A stretch of 31,033 nt of DNA. It comes from Rhizaria sp. SCN 62-66 (taxonomy: Eukaryota > Rhizaria, unplaced). Below, in pieces: positions 1-8,950 of this stretch; positions within the stretch are counted from its first letter, which is position 1, and each line of letters begins with the position of its first letter. Location: NCBI GenBank assembly GCA_001724265.1, contig MEDY01000381.1, positions 1-31,033 of the forward strand. The letters are read 5' to 3'. The translations under genes and the position numbers were made by a program. The notes under the pieces were generated by a model. It ran no database searches, was not told the DNA's origin, and saw only the letters and a program-made list of their open reading frames with translations.

Positions 1-867
1 GTGGGCGCGGGGGGGCGCTCTGGGCGGGGGGCAGTCAGCGTTGCGGGGCAGGGGGCACACTGCTGCGGTGCAGAGGTGCCTGGGGGGTGCGGGAGGAGAC
101 GGCGCGGGGGCGGGGCGCGGCGGGGCGAGAAAGGGGGGTTGACGCGGAGGGGAGGGGCCGCAGTCGAGAGACCGTTGGTGGGGGGGGGAGTTGCTGACCA
201 GAGCGGTTGGGACGGGGCGTGTGGTGGAGGCCCGGAGGGGAAGATAAAAGACACGAAGGGAACGTGGGGACGCGGTGGGAAGTTAAAGCTGGGCTGTAGG
301 GAGTAGGATGAGGTGCAGCGGGGGGAACGCAGGAGAAAACAGGGGATGAACGTGAGCGACGAAGGCCGAGAAGGGGAGGGAAACGGGGAGCGCGAAAGGT
401 GGGTAGGACAAAATAATGTTTTTGAAGGACAAATCGCGTCATCAAGAGATGTCTTCGCTGGAAACGTGGAGAAGGTATATAACACCACCAATAATGTTGA
501 ACGAGCCTGCGTGCGTGACGGTCGGGCGCAGTATAACGTGCTTCAAAGAAAAGTTTCCCGGCGAGGGTCGCCGCGCCCTCACAGCTGAAATCAAGTTTGG
601 TGCGGGTCCTATCGGGGTCCATTGATAAATATACTGAATTATCGCGCCTTTTCCAAGTCTTTGCCGGAATTAAGAAAGAAAAGAAGCTCTCAAGACGACC
701 TACAGGTGCAATCCTGGACCATTCTTGTAAGTGGCCACTTATCACCTCCCCCACCGCGCCGTGCCGTCATCAGACGACCAACGAGACCGAGCTGGACCGA
801 AAAAAATTAGATTCGTGGTGGAAACATGTTTTGATTGGATATCGTGCTTTTCGTGTGCGAGTATGTT
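1..867. other. Gene-free left edge, G-rich then mixed
   Basis: I see no gene I can support here. The first 300 bases are strongly G-rich on the plus strand with many runs of three or more G, so the long open frames on either strand are explained by composition. From about 400 the sequence becomes AT-richer. No conserved domain, convincing start codon or splice pattern was found. The frame from 1 to 588 would be open if TAG at 304-306 were read as sense, but the predicted peptide is low-complexity Gly/Arg and matches nothing I recognise. Confidence 0.5.
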
Positions 868-872
868 ACCGT

Positions 873-1077
873 CGACATTCTGCATAAAATTCCAGTCGAC
901 AGCTTTTGCCGGTCGCGATTTAAAGGTGGCGTTTCTTGTGTATACACACTTCGTTTTCCTGTGAACACAGACTCTCTTTTTCTATGNGCCACCTTTATAT
1001 ACCCGCCCCGAAACGACCGTGGGTGGTGTTTGTCCCAGTGTGAGCCTATGAGAGTTGGTATTTTATGCAGAATGTCG
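873..1077. repeat. Imperfect inverted repeat around an N
   Basis: Positions 873-894 and 1056-1077 are inverted copies of each other, with 21 of 22 bases matching. An inner pair, 921-930 and 988-997, is a perfect 10-base inverted match (TAAAGGTGGC). Both arms therefore carry the same two blocks in the same order reading inward, with unequal spacers (26 and 58 bases). The single undetermined base (987) sits directly beside the inner arm. A TATA-like TATATAAA lies on the minus strand at 994-1001. It could be two inverted copies of a promoter-like module or the ends of a small mobile element. Confidence 0.6.
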
Positions 1078-1384
1078 GTTGTGACAGAGTACAAGATTGA
1101 AACAAGTAAAAATGCGTTTACGCGCGTGTGTTGTATATATATAAAGCAGAGTATTTACTTGAAGCTAACGACCTCAACGTCGAAAATGAGCGTCGCGTTA
1201 GACGGGATGGTCGGGGGAGAGCCTGCACAAATGATAACAATCAAACACGGAGCGAGAAAAACAACAGTATATGTGAAAAGATAATTACGTTATAATATAT
1301 AGTCACATTATCTAACTATTATTACACATTTAATAGTGAATTCAACGACACACATGCGTTCAGAGACATTTAGAAGTTGTCATT
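1078..1384. other. AT-rich gene-free stretch
   Basis: This stretch is AT-rich with a run of TA dinucleotides near 1134-1142. It lies just downstream of the minus-strand FKBP stop codon, so its right part is probably that gene's 3' UTR. A minus-strand ATTAAA at 1329-1334 is a possible polyadenylation signal. No gene is seen. Confidence 0.45.
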
Positions 1385-2589
1385 TCAAGTCACGAATCTG
1401 ACAAGAAAGACGAGTGATTGGACATTGTCGGTCGGACACGTACCAGCAGCGCCGTAGCCGTGAGCGGGCGGGATGATAATGCGGCGGCGGCCGCCCTTGC
1501 GCATGCCGAGCACGCCGAGGTCCATGCCGCGGATGACGTCGCCGGCGCCCACAGTGAAGGAGAGCGGGGATCCGCGGGGCATGTTGGAGTCGAAGACTTT
1601 GCCCGAGGGGAGCATGCCGGTGTAGCGCAGCATCACCTGCGAGCCGGACTTAATCTGCACAAGAATAACGCAGTACACACGTTAAAATAAAAGAAATAAA
1701 ACAAAAACACAGAGCGGAATCGTGAGAAATGCAATCAATAATGAAGCAAACAAAGCACATAAGGGCAACAACAGCTAAAAATAGAATACCATTGATCACA
1801 AAATCACAATATCTCAAAACATGGATATATATCGCGTGATTCGGCGGTCGGGGCATACCTGGGCGCCGGAGCCGATCTCCTCGTCGCGGAACTGCGTGCC
1901 GCCAGGAAGCACCTGCACTGGCGCGCTGGCGGGGACAGACCGCTCGGTCTTCTCGGCGGTCTTCGCGGGGATCGCGGCGGCGGGGGCCTTCTCAGCGGCC
2001 TTGACGGGGGTCGCGGCCTTCGCGGCGGCCTTCTCGGCCTTCTCGACCTTGGCAGGGGAGGCGGCGGGAGCGGCGGCGGCGGCGGCGTCCTTCTTAGAGC
2101 GCTTGACCTCGGGGCGAACGGGGGTCTCCTCGTCGTCATCCTCGTCGTCGTCGTCGCTCGCGGGGGTGCGCACGGCGGCCTTCTTGGACGCCGCGGCCGC
2201 CGCAGGCGCAGCAGCAGCAGCAGTGGCGGCGGCGGTGGAGGAGAGGAGGACGGAGACGCGGCCGGAGGCGGTGGTGAGCTTGCCGGCGGGGAAGGCGGCG
2301 TTGAGAGCCGTGGTGGAGACGGCGCCCGCAACGGCGACGACGCCTGAGAACGCGGGGGAGGAGAAGGAGAGCACGGCAGGGGAGATGTCGGTGTTGGAGA
2401 CGGACACGACGGTGAAGGGCGCAGACAGACTCACGGCCTTGCCCGCGGTGACCTGTATCGCGAGAAGAACAGCAGGCACAAGATAAAGAGCACAAGTTAG
2501 ATATAACACATGCCTAGAGATTTAGAACAGAATTGATTAGTGTTCAGTGATATGCGTACCTCGACGATAGAGCTGATCTTACTCGCCAT
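1385..2589 (-). CDS. Nucleoplasmin-like FKBP prolyl isomerase
   Basis: This is a peptidyl-prolyl cis-trans isomerase of the nuclear FKBP type (like Fpr3/4, FKBP39/46 and FKBP53), which act as histone chaperones. Exons read 2589-2560, 2452-1859 and 1654-1385, giving 297 residues; both introns are GT..AG and phase 0. Residues 1-82 form a nucleoplasmin-like beta domain. An acidic tract (about 110-119) and a KRSKK basic cluster (about 127-131), a likely nuclear signal, follow. An Ala/Lys linker leads to the FKBP domain (191-297). FKBP12 Y26, F36, D37, R42, F46, V55, I56 and Y82 are matched (RYTGMLPSG, VFDSN, DVIRG, GYGAAG). The pocket-floor Trp59 is Met and the loop before the last strand is short. 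The last exon contains a possible 46-nt intron beginning GTACGT, but removing it would delete the final strand (SLVF), so I leave it in. It ends in TGA and is divergent from the cullin gene. Confidence 0.9.
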
Positions 2590-3051
2590 GGGGGACTGGA
2601 TAGGGAGCAACGGGTGGGTGCGCCACGGATTAGAAAGAATGTAAGCTCCAAATAAAAGCTGATGAAGAAATCGAATTAAAATGCAGTATGAAGTATGCGC
2701 AAAAAATACGACATGTGCATTGCAAAGCGAACAACGGAAAGATCATCGCACAACAATGGTGTTTTGAATATGCCTGCCGCTTGCCATGTCAGGCGCTGTC
2801 TCCCGGTCTGCAGACCGAAGCGACAGGTGCGTTTGTGGCGCTCGGCCAAGACTCCACGAGTCACATCAGGGAGCACTTGTGATCGTTCGTAAAATTGTGG
2901 TGTCGTTAAATTATATGTTATTTGGCGTTGATTTGATATGTACATTTCAATTTCACTACCCCTGACGAAGTAACCATCTCATGATCTCTCCTCAAAGTCT
3001 CCTTTTCCCCCACAGCCCTGCAAACGACGAAAGAGAGATCCCGTGCCCGCC
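2590..3051. promoter_or_regulatory. Divergent promoter region, FKBP and cullin
   Basis: These 462 bases separate the start codons of two genes transcribed in opposite directions, so they must hold both promoters and 5' UTRs. A pyrimidine-rich stretch ending in CAG at 3011-3015 looks like a splice acceptor just before the cullin ATG and may mark a 5' UTR intron. No clear TATA box is recognised. Confidence 0.55.
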
Positions 3052-6000
3052 ATGTCCGCCTCCCTGGCCCTCGTGCCATCTGTAGCGACAGTGCCCGGCT
3101 CAACTGCGGCGCTCGCGTCCAGCCTCGACGCCCTGTGCTGCGGCACTCCTGTCCTGCAGTCGACCGCGGCCCTGTCCCGCCGCTGCCAGGACGCTTGCCT
3201 CCGCGGCCACGGCCCCGCGCTCGCGGCCGCCGCGGCGGCGGGGCTCGCGCGCTGCGTCGACACCGTCGCGGCCAACCTCGCCACGCTCGCTGAGGACTTC
3301 CTCTCCGAGTCCGTGGCCACGGAGGCGTTTGCAGCGGGCCACCCGAGCGCCCCGCGCGCGCTGGCCCACGGCCCCCCGCTGCCGCCGCTGACTGTCCCCG
3401 GCGCGGCGCCGCTCTTCCCCCTCCCCTCCGCGGCCTCCGCCTCGACCGGCGCGGCGGCGGCAGTGGCGGCGGCGCCGAAGCTGTGCCCGCGGCGGTCGCT
3501 GGCGTTCCTCGCGCGCGTCGCCGCCGCGCTGGAGGGCCTCGGCGCCGTGACCGCCCGACTCGACGCGGTGCTGCCTCCATCGCTCTCGCTCACCCGCGCG
3601 GAGGCTGACGCGCACGGCCACGGACGCGACCGCGGCTACGAGCAGTCGCACTCGGACTCTAGCAGCTCAAGCTCGAGTGCGAGTGCGGGTGCGGGGGCCC
3701 AATCACCGACTCCGTCACAGTCGCTTGCCGTGGCGATACCAACGGTGATGCCGGAGTCGCGCCTGAGCCCCCCCGCTCCCCCCGCTCCGCTGCTGGCCCC
3801 CACTGCGCTGGCACTGGCGCTGGCAGGGCTGCCCAGCGCGGCCGCCTTTGCGCGGGCCCGGATCGCCACCGCGCTGCTCACAGTCACAGACCCACAGTCG
3901 GCGCACTCGCCATCGTCGTTATCATCATCATTGTCGTCGTCCTCGTCCTCGTTAACGCCTGCCATTGCTGCCAATTCTATCAATGAGGCCACCAGTGCTG
4001 CGGGTGCCGTCCTGATTGCCGTTGAAGCGGCGGCGGTGGCGTTAGTGGCCCCGGAGAGGGACAGGCGGGCCAAGCAAGCGCTCCAGCACGCGCGCGCTGG
4101 TGCGGTAGCGGCTCACGGTCACTCTCATAGTGCCCACGGTCCGTTGGCTATGAATGACGGTGAGAGTAGCATTAACAACCACCACACTGGTTTCGCGTCC
4201 GTTGACGGCGACCTCGCTGCCACCGCCGCAGCGGCCGCGGCGGCCGAGGGCCTGCTGCTGCTCTGTGGCCGCGGCCACTCGCTGGCGACGGCGCACACTG
4301 CCGCCGCGGCGAAGTATTATGCCACGCTGGCCCGCACGCACCTGTGGCCCCTCATCACTCAGAGCTACGACAATAACACCGACCCCAGCAGCAGCAGCAG
4401 CAACAGCAGCTGCAGGGCGAGTGCGAGCGAAACTGCTGATGCCGAGGCTAAGGCGGCGGCGGTGGCTGAGGCTGATGCTGTGGTGCTGGCTGCGGCTGTG
4501 ACGCGGGTGCTTGCAGCAGAGCACAGCCTCAGCCTCCCCATCACTTGCTCTAAAATCATCAACAACAACAACAACAGCAGCAACGGCAAGGCGAACACCA
4601 TGAATCGTACTGCCACTGCCGCTGCCGCGGCGACGGCGACGGCGGCCGGCAGCGGAGCCCTGGTGCCCGCGTCGGTGGCGCCGCTGACGGCGATCGCGGT
4701 GCTGTGCGGGTCCTGGGGCAACCGCTTCGCCCACACCCTTGCCTCGGTGCTGGGGCCGCTGCTGAGGTCAGCTCTGCGCGCCCTCCTCAGTGCCAGTGAA
4801 ACCGAGCCTAATACGAGCAGCGCGGCCTCGCGTGGCACACTAGACGCTCTAAGGGTGCTGGCTCCTCTGTGCGGCCAGCTCGAGGCCCTCGGGGGCGGTC
4901 CCGCAGCCGCCGCGTTTGTGATCCAAGAGCTCTCTGGCGTCATTGCTGAGACGGCAGCCACCGCCAACAACTGTCACACTCGCATCAGCCGCCGCAGCAG
5001 CATCAGCAGCAACAGCAGCCGTAACAACAGCATCAGTGCGGACAACAGCAACAACAGCAACACGGTAGCGCTGCCCAGCTCGTCTGTGGTGCCGCTGGCC
5101 GAGCTGATCGGCGGCGACGTCAGCTGCCCTGCACTTACCGCCACCCTCACCACGCTCAACAGCGACGGGCTCATCGTGGCCAAGACCGGCACCAGCGGCG
5201 CCGTCCGTTGCCGCAGCGGCGCCGGCGGGCTCTCGGCTCCCACCACGGCCACCGCCACCGCCGCCGCTGCGCCTGCGACTCCACTGGCGAACGCTATTGT
5301 GACGCTTGACGAATGCGGCGTGTTCGCTGCCTCTACCGCTATCACCAACAGCCACATCAACGCAAACAACAACAACAACAGCAGCAGCCGCGTCAAGAGC
5401 GACGCCGGCTCTGTCACCGCGAGTGAGTCTGCGATCAGCACAGGCGCCGCCGCCGGCTGGGCGCTGCTGCGGGGCCTCCGCGCGGCGCTGGCCCTGGCGC
5501 GCGGGCCGCTCGCCCCGCTCTCCGCGGCGCGCTCGAGCGCGGACGACGCCGCGGCGGCCGTGCTAGGCATTGCGGCGGACGGCAGCGGCGACCCCGCGCA
5601 CAGCGGGGGCGACGGCACTCACCGTGCGAAGAGCGCGGCCGCGGGTGTCAGCAAGGTTGTGACGGCGTTTGCACCCGCAGCCCAGCGCGCCGCCATCGCC
5701 GCACTCATCGATATCCATGGCCACGGCCACAACAGTCACACCCACGGCCACGGCCACAGCCACGGCCACGGTCACCCTAGCGCGGTTGTGTCAGCGGCCG
5801 TGGCCGTGGCGGAGGCCGAGGCGAGGCGCCGCGCCGTGGCGGCGCTAGCTCTGTGCGCCGATGCGGTGCTGCGTGGCGCATTGCCGTACAGCAGTCTCAG
5901 TCCAACTGCCTGCGATGTCAGCGCAGCGTCGAGTGCAAACAGTGACGACCGTCTAAGGAGTGTGCGCGCGCGTGTGAGTGCGCTGGTGCACCTGGGCAGG

Positions 6001-6775
6001 CTGATTGCTCTTCTGTGTCGCAAGAACAATATCATGAACGCTAATACCGGCGCGAGGGCAAACATGAGTATCAGCACCGCGGGAAAGAACGAGGAGACTG
6101 TCGCTGCGCTTGCAACGGCCTCACTGGCGCTGCTGCGCACTCGCATCCTTGCATCTCGCACGGCTACAATCTACAACACTCAGAAGGGCACGTGCGCAGT
6201 TGCTGCACAGGCTCGCGCGCTTGCTGCAACCGTGGCTCCGAAAAACTCCCCTCGCCGTCGCCGCCACGGCGCCGCCGCGTTTTCACTGCCCGTGGACGCC
6301 AACGCCGTGCCCGCAGTGCTCGCGGCCGCCGGCGTCACCTCCGCTCTCCTCGCGCCCGACACGGACTGCGACAACAGCTCACTTGCTAGTGTCGGTGCCA
6401 ACAGTGCGAGTGTGATTGAGAGTGCGAGCGAGGCGGTGGCGACGGGGCTGGCGCGGGCGGAGCGGGACGCCGCCGCCGACGCCGCGGCCGAGGCCGTCGC
6501 AGGCTCGGAGACCGAGACTGCGCTGCTAATCAGGCTCGCGCTCGCGCTGGCCGCGGGTCCACAGCCACACGAGTCTGCAACTGGCTCATAGTCGCTGGCG
6601 CAGGCCCACGCACTAGAGCTGGCCTTGGAGCTTCTGTGGGTGGCTGTGCTCGCCGGCTGTGGCGTGACCGGCTACGCGGCCACAGCGCTGCGCCTGCTTG
6701 CGGCCACCGTCCATGAGAGCGTGCGGCTCGAAGCAAGAGCAAACGAGGCAGCAGCAACGTCGCTGCAGCAGCAGC

Positions 6776-6810
<35 letters not shown>

Positions 6811-8391
6811 GCTAAGATTAGCAAGGCCCCCGCAGTCAGTCCTGGCGTCGATCTGAGTGTGACCATGTGCGCGCGCGCCGACTGGCCCGACCTCGCCACC
6901 GGCGCCCTGACGCTGCCGCTGAGCGCGGTCGCGGCCCAGAGCCGCGCCCCCGCACCCGCGCGACTGCCGGCCCCCGCTCTCCGCGCGACTGACTCGCATT
7001 CACAGTCGCAGTCACTACAACAACAGCGTGGGATGCGGTCTCCTCCCCCCTCATCCCACGCCAACAGCAGCAGCACGAGTATGAGCGGCTCGAGCGACTC
7101 CGACGCCGCAGTGCTCTGGGTTCCGAGTGAAATGCTCGCCGCGGCCCGCGCCCACTAGGCGCGGCTGACGGCGCAGGACACGGCCGTGGCGGCCGCGCGC
7201 GGCGTGCCCGGCGCGTCGCTCGCGCAGGCGGGCCGGTGCACCGAGTGGGTGTGGGACGCCCGGGCGGCGTGCACGGTCACGGCGCGCTTCCCCTCGGGTA
7301 CGTAAAGTCGAAATAACAAATATGAAATGATTTGTTGTATTTTCATGATATTACGGGTGATTCAGGCGATATTCTAAGTAATTATTTTGTCCACCTTTCT
7401 TCACTCTTTTAATTACTGCATCTTTCTGTGATACATGCGACTTAACTTAATAGGTGAGAAGTCCCTCATCGTGCCTGTGCCGGCCGCCATCGTGCTGGGC
7501 CTGTTTCCGTCGCCCCGCTCGCCCGCGCTCTCGCTGGCGGAGGTGCAGCGCCGCACAGGACTGCCCACTGCACTGGCCCGCGTTGCTCTGGCCTCATTGG
7601 CGACCCCGCTGGACCACAGCAACCCGGCCTCTGCTAGTACGTCGCTCTTGATTTCTCTCTTGATGCACTCAAACGTTTTTATTTGCGAGTGTAGAGATGT
7701 GCTCATGTTGATGCGTTATTGTTTTTGTGTGTTTTTAGTTTTGCTCTGCACCCCCACTTTGCGCGAGGCGAGCTGTCAGCTCGGCGGCGTGCCCGTGCCG
7801 ACGCTCGACTGCTGTTTCGGGCCCAACGCCGCGTTCAGCGCAGCGGAGCCAGTGCTCACAGTCACTTTCGCGAGGGCAGTGCTCGCTCTTGCCCTCCACG
7901 ATTGTGACCGTGACGCTCTCACAAACAGCAACGCTGGTTCTCTCAGGCACGGTCATCATCAGGCGAACACGGACGCTGACGTTGAGCTCAAGAAGCCGGC
8001 TCGGAGCTTTGCTCCTGCCCCTTCCAAGCCGGTGGTCACGAAGAGTCCTCACGGCGCTGGAATTGCCCGCAAAACTGTCATCGACGCCGCAGTCGTCCGC
8101 ATTCTCAAGCGTGTGAAGCGAATTGACTTTGGTTCACTTGGGTCCGCAGTCGTCGCAGCGATTCCGTGGATTCCTGGTGTGCCGAGCGTCTCTGAGTCCG
8201 ATGACGGCGAGCTGGCTGCGGACGTGCCTGCGGCAGCGGGCGCAAGTTTGACTGTGACGAAGGCGGAGCTGCTACGCTCTGTGGAGTGGCTGCAGGGAGA
8301 GGAGTACCTGACAATTCAGAAACAAGATGTGACTTCCAGTGGCGGTGGCAGCGGTAGCAAGTATGATATTGTAGTCACTTACGATGGCTAA
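3052..8391 (+). CDS. Highly expanded, divergent cullin
   Basis: This is a probable cullin scaffold of an E3 ubiquitin ligase. Exons read 3052-7297, 7454-7636 and 7739-8391, giving 1693 residues, about twice a normal cullin; introns have GTACGT donors. ATG 3052 is the first in frame. Identity rests on the C-terminus. There is a GR..EWVWD block (about 1395-1405, like GRKLxW), a FPSGEKSLIVPVPAAIVLGLF strand/helix spliced exactly across intron 1, and a winged-helix SLAEVQRRTGL segment. The C-terminal neddylation domain has DAAVVRILK, with the acceptor Lys at codon 8107-8109 (residue 1600), and ends near EEYLTIQ. A weak N-terminal cullin-repeat resemblance is seen at residues 20-65. The middle is Ala/Ser/Asn-rich, with a His-Gly repeat (about 886-905) and poly-Gln (about 1238-1252). 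In-frame TAG codons occur at 6589 and 7156; the stop is TAA. The cullin call is firm for the C-terminus only; the subfamily is unknown. Confidence 0.75.
6589..6591 (+). other. In-frame TAG read as sense (cullin, codon 1180)
   Basis: The TAG lies in the frame of the long upstream open frame from 3052. The same frame continues open to 7156, giving a helix-like Ala/Leu-rich sequence (SLAQAHALELALELL). The conserved cullin C-terminus lies still further on in this frame. No GT..AG intron that removes this codon and keeps frame is apparent. Confidence 0.75.
6765..6807 (+). repeat. CAG microsatellite (poly-Gln) in the cullin
   Basis: A run of CAG codons with one CGG interruption encodes three Gln, one Arg and ten Gln. 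It lies between the two in-frame TAG codons and is in the coding frame. Confidence 0.9.
7156..7158 (+). other. In-frame TAG read as sense (cullin, codon 1369)
   Basis: The TAG lies between a VPSEM segment that resembles the cullin LPxEL motif and the downstream GR..EWVWD block, all in one frame. Conserved sequence on both sides argues that the codon is translated. A 39-base in-frame GT..TAG intron starting at the Val codon could be drawn, but it is GC-rich, lacks the local donor consensus and would remove the VPSEM match. Confidence 0.8.
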
Positions 8392-8950
8392 TGACGAGAG
8401 TGAACAACTTACTGCTCTTGTTTTCTTCATCGCCAATGTTTAGTTATCTAGCTTTAAATAAATTACGCAGTTAACCAATGAAATCAACTTGGATAGTATG
8501 GTTGAAATCCAACTCACACTGCTTTATTTGGTAAGCAAAAGCGATACGCACGTAACAAATAAAGAGAAGCAAAGGCTGCTCAATATCAAGCATCAATGTC
8601 GGACCTTATATTCACGTTGAATCACTCTCGACAAGTCGCCTCCTGCTCAACCATCCGCACAACTTCTATGTTCGTATTTGCTGTGTGTTATCGTATGTGT
8701 AAGGAACCGAGTATGAGTCCAGTACTTTGGGACAATTCAGGGCATGTACACTGTTATTGTAAGACACATGGACAGTACAGCAGTCCAAATACACATGGCC
8801 CCACTACCTCGAAGTCGCAAAACAAAAACACGCGCATTGACGGCAACATGTGCTCTTTTGATCCTCGTCACTCGCTCACTCTTAAGCACCGATTCGTGTA
8901 CAGCAGCAGACTTTGCAGGCCACTTATCGATCACTCACGCAAGCAATCAC
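8392..8950. other. Convergent 3' region, cullin and TPR-FKBP
   Basis: Two genes end here facing each other. AATAAA on plus at 8457-8462 is 66 bases past the cullin stop and is a plausible polyadenylation signal. AATAAA on minus (TTTATT at 8523-8528) could serve the TPR-FKBP gene. The rest has no recognisable coding content. Confidence 0.5.
8457..8462 (+). terminator. Likely polyadenylation signal of the cullin
   Basis: A canonical AATAAA hexamer lies 66 bases downstream of the TAA stop codon of the cullin, in AT-rich DNA. Confidence 0.5.

Noticed and set aside
1-588. Open plus-strand frame across TAG at 304-306
   Set aside because: It would fit the TAG-as-sense idea, but the product is low-complexity Gly/Arg from G-rich DNA with no domain, so it is not used as evidence.
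35-754. Long minus-strand frame of 239 codons
   Set aside because: It is Pro/Arg/Ser-rich because the opposite strand is G-rich; no domain, no clear start context.
7117-7158. A 39-base intron ending at the second cullin TAG
   Set aside because: Formally GT..AG and in frame, but GC-rich, far shorter than the other introns, without the local donor consensus, and it would remove a cullin-like motif.
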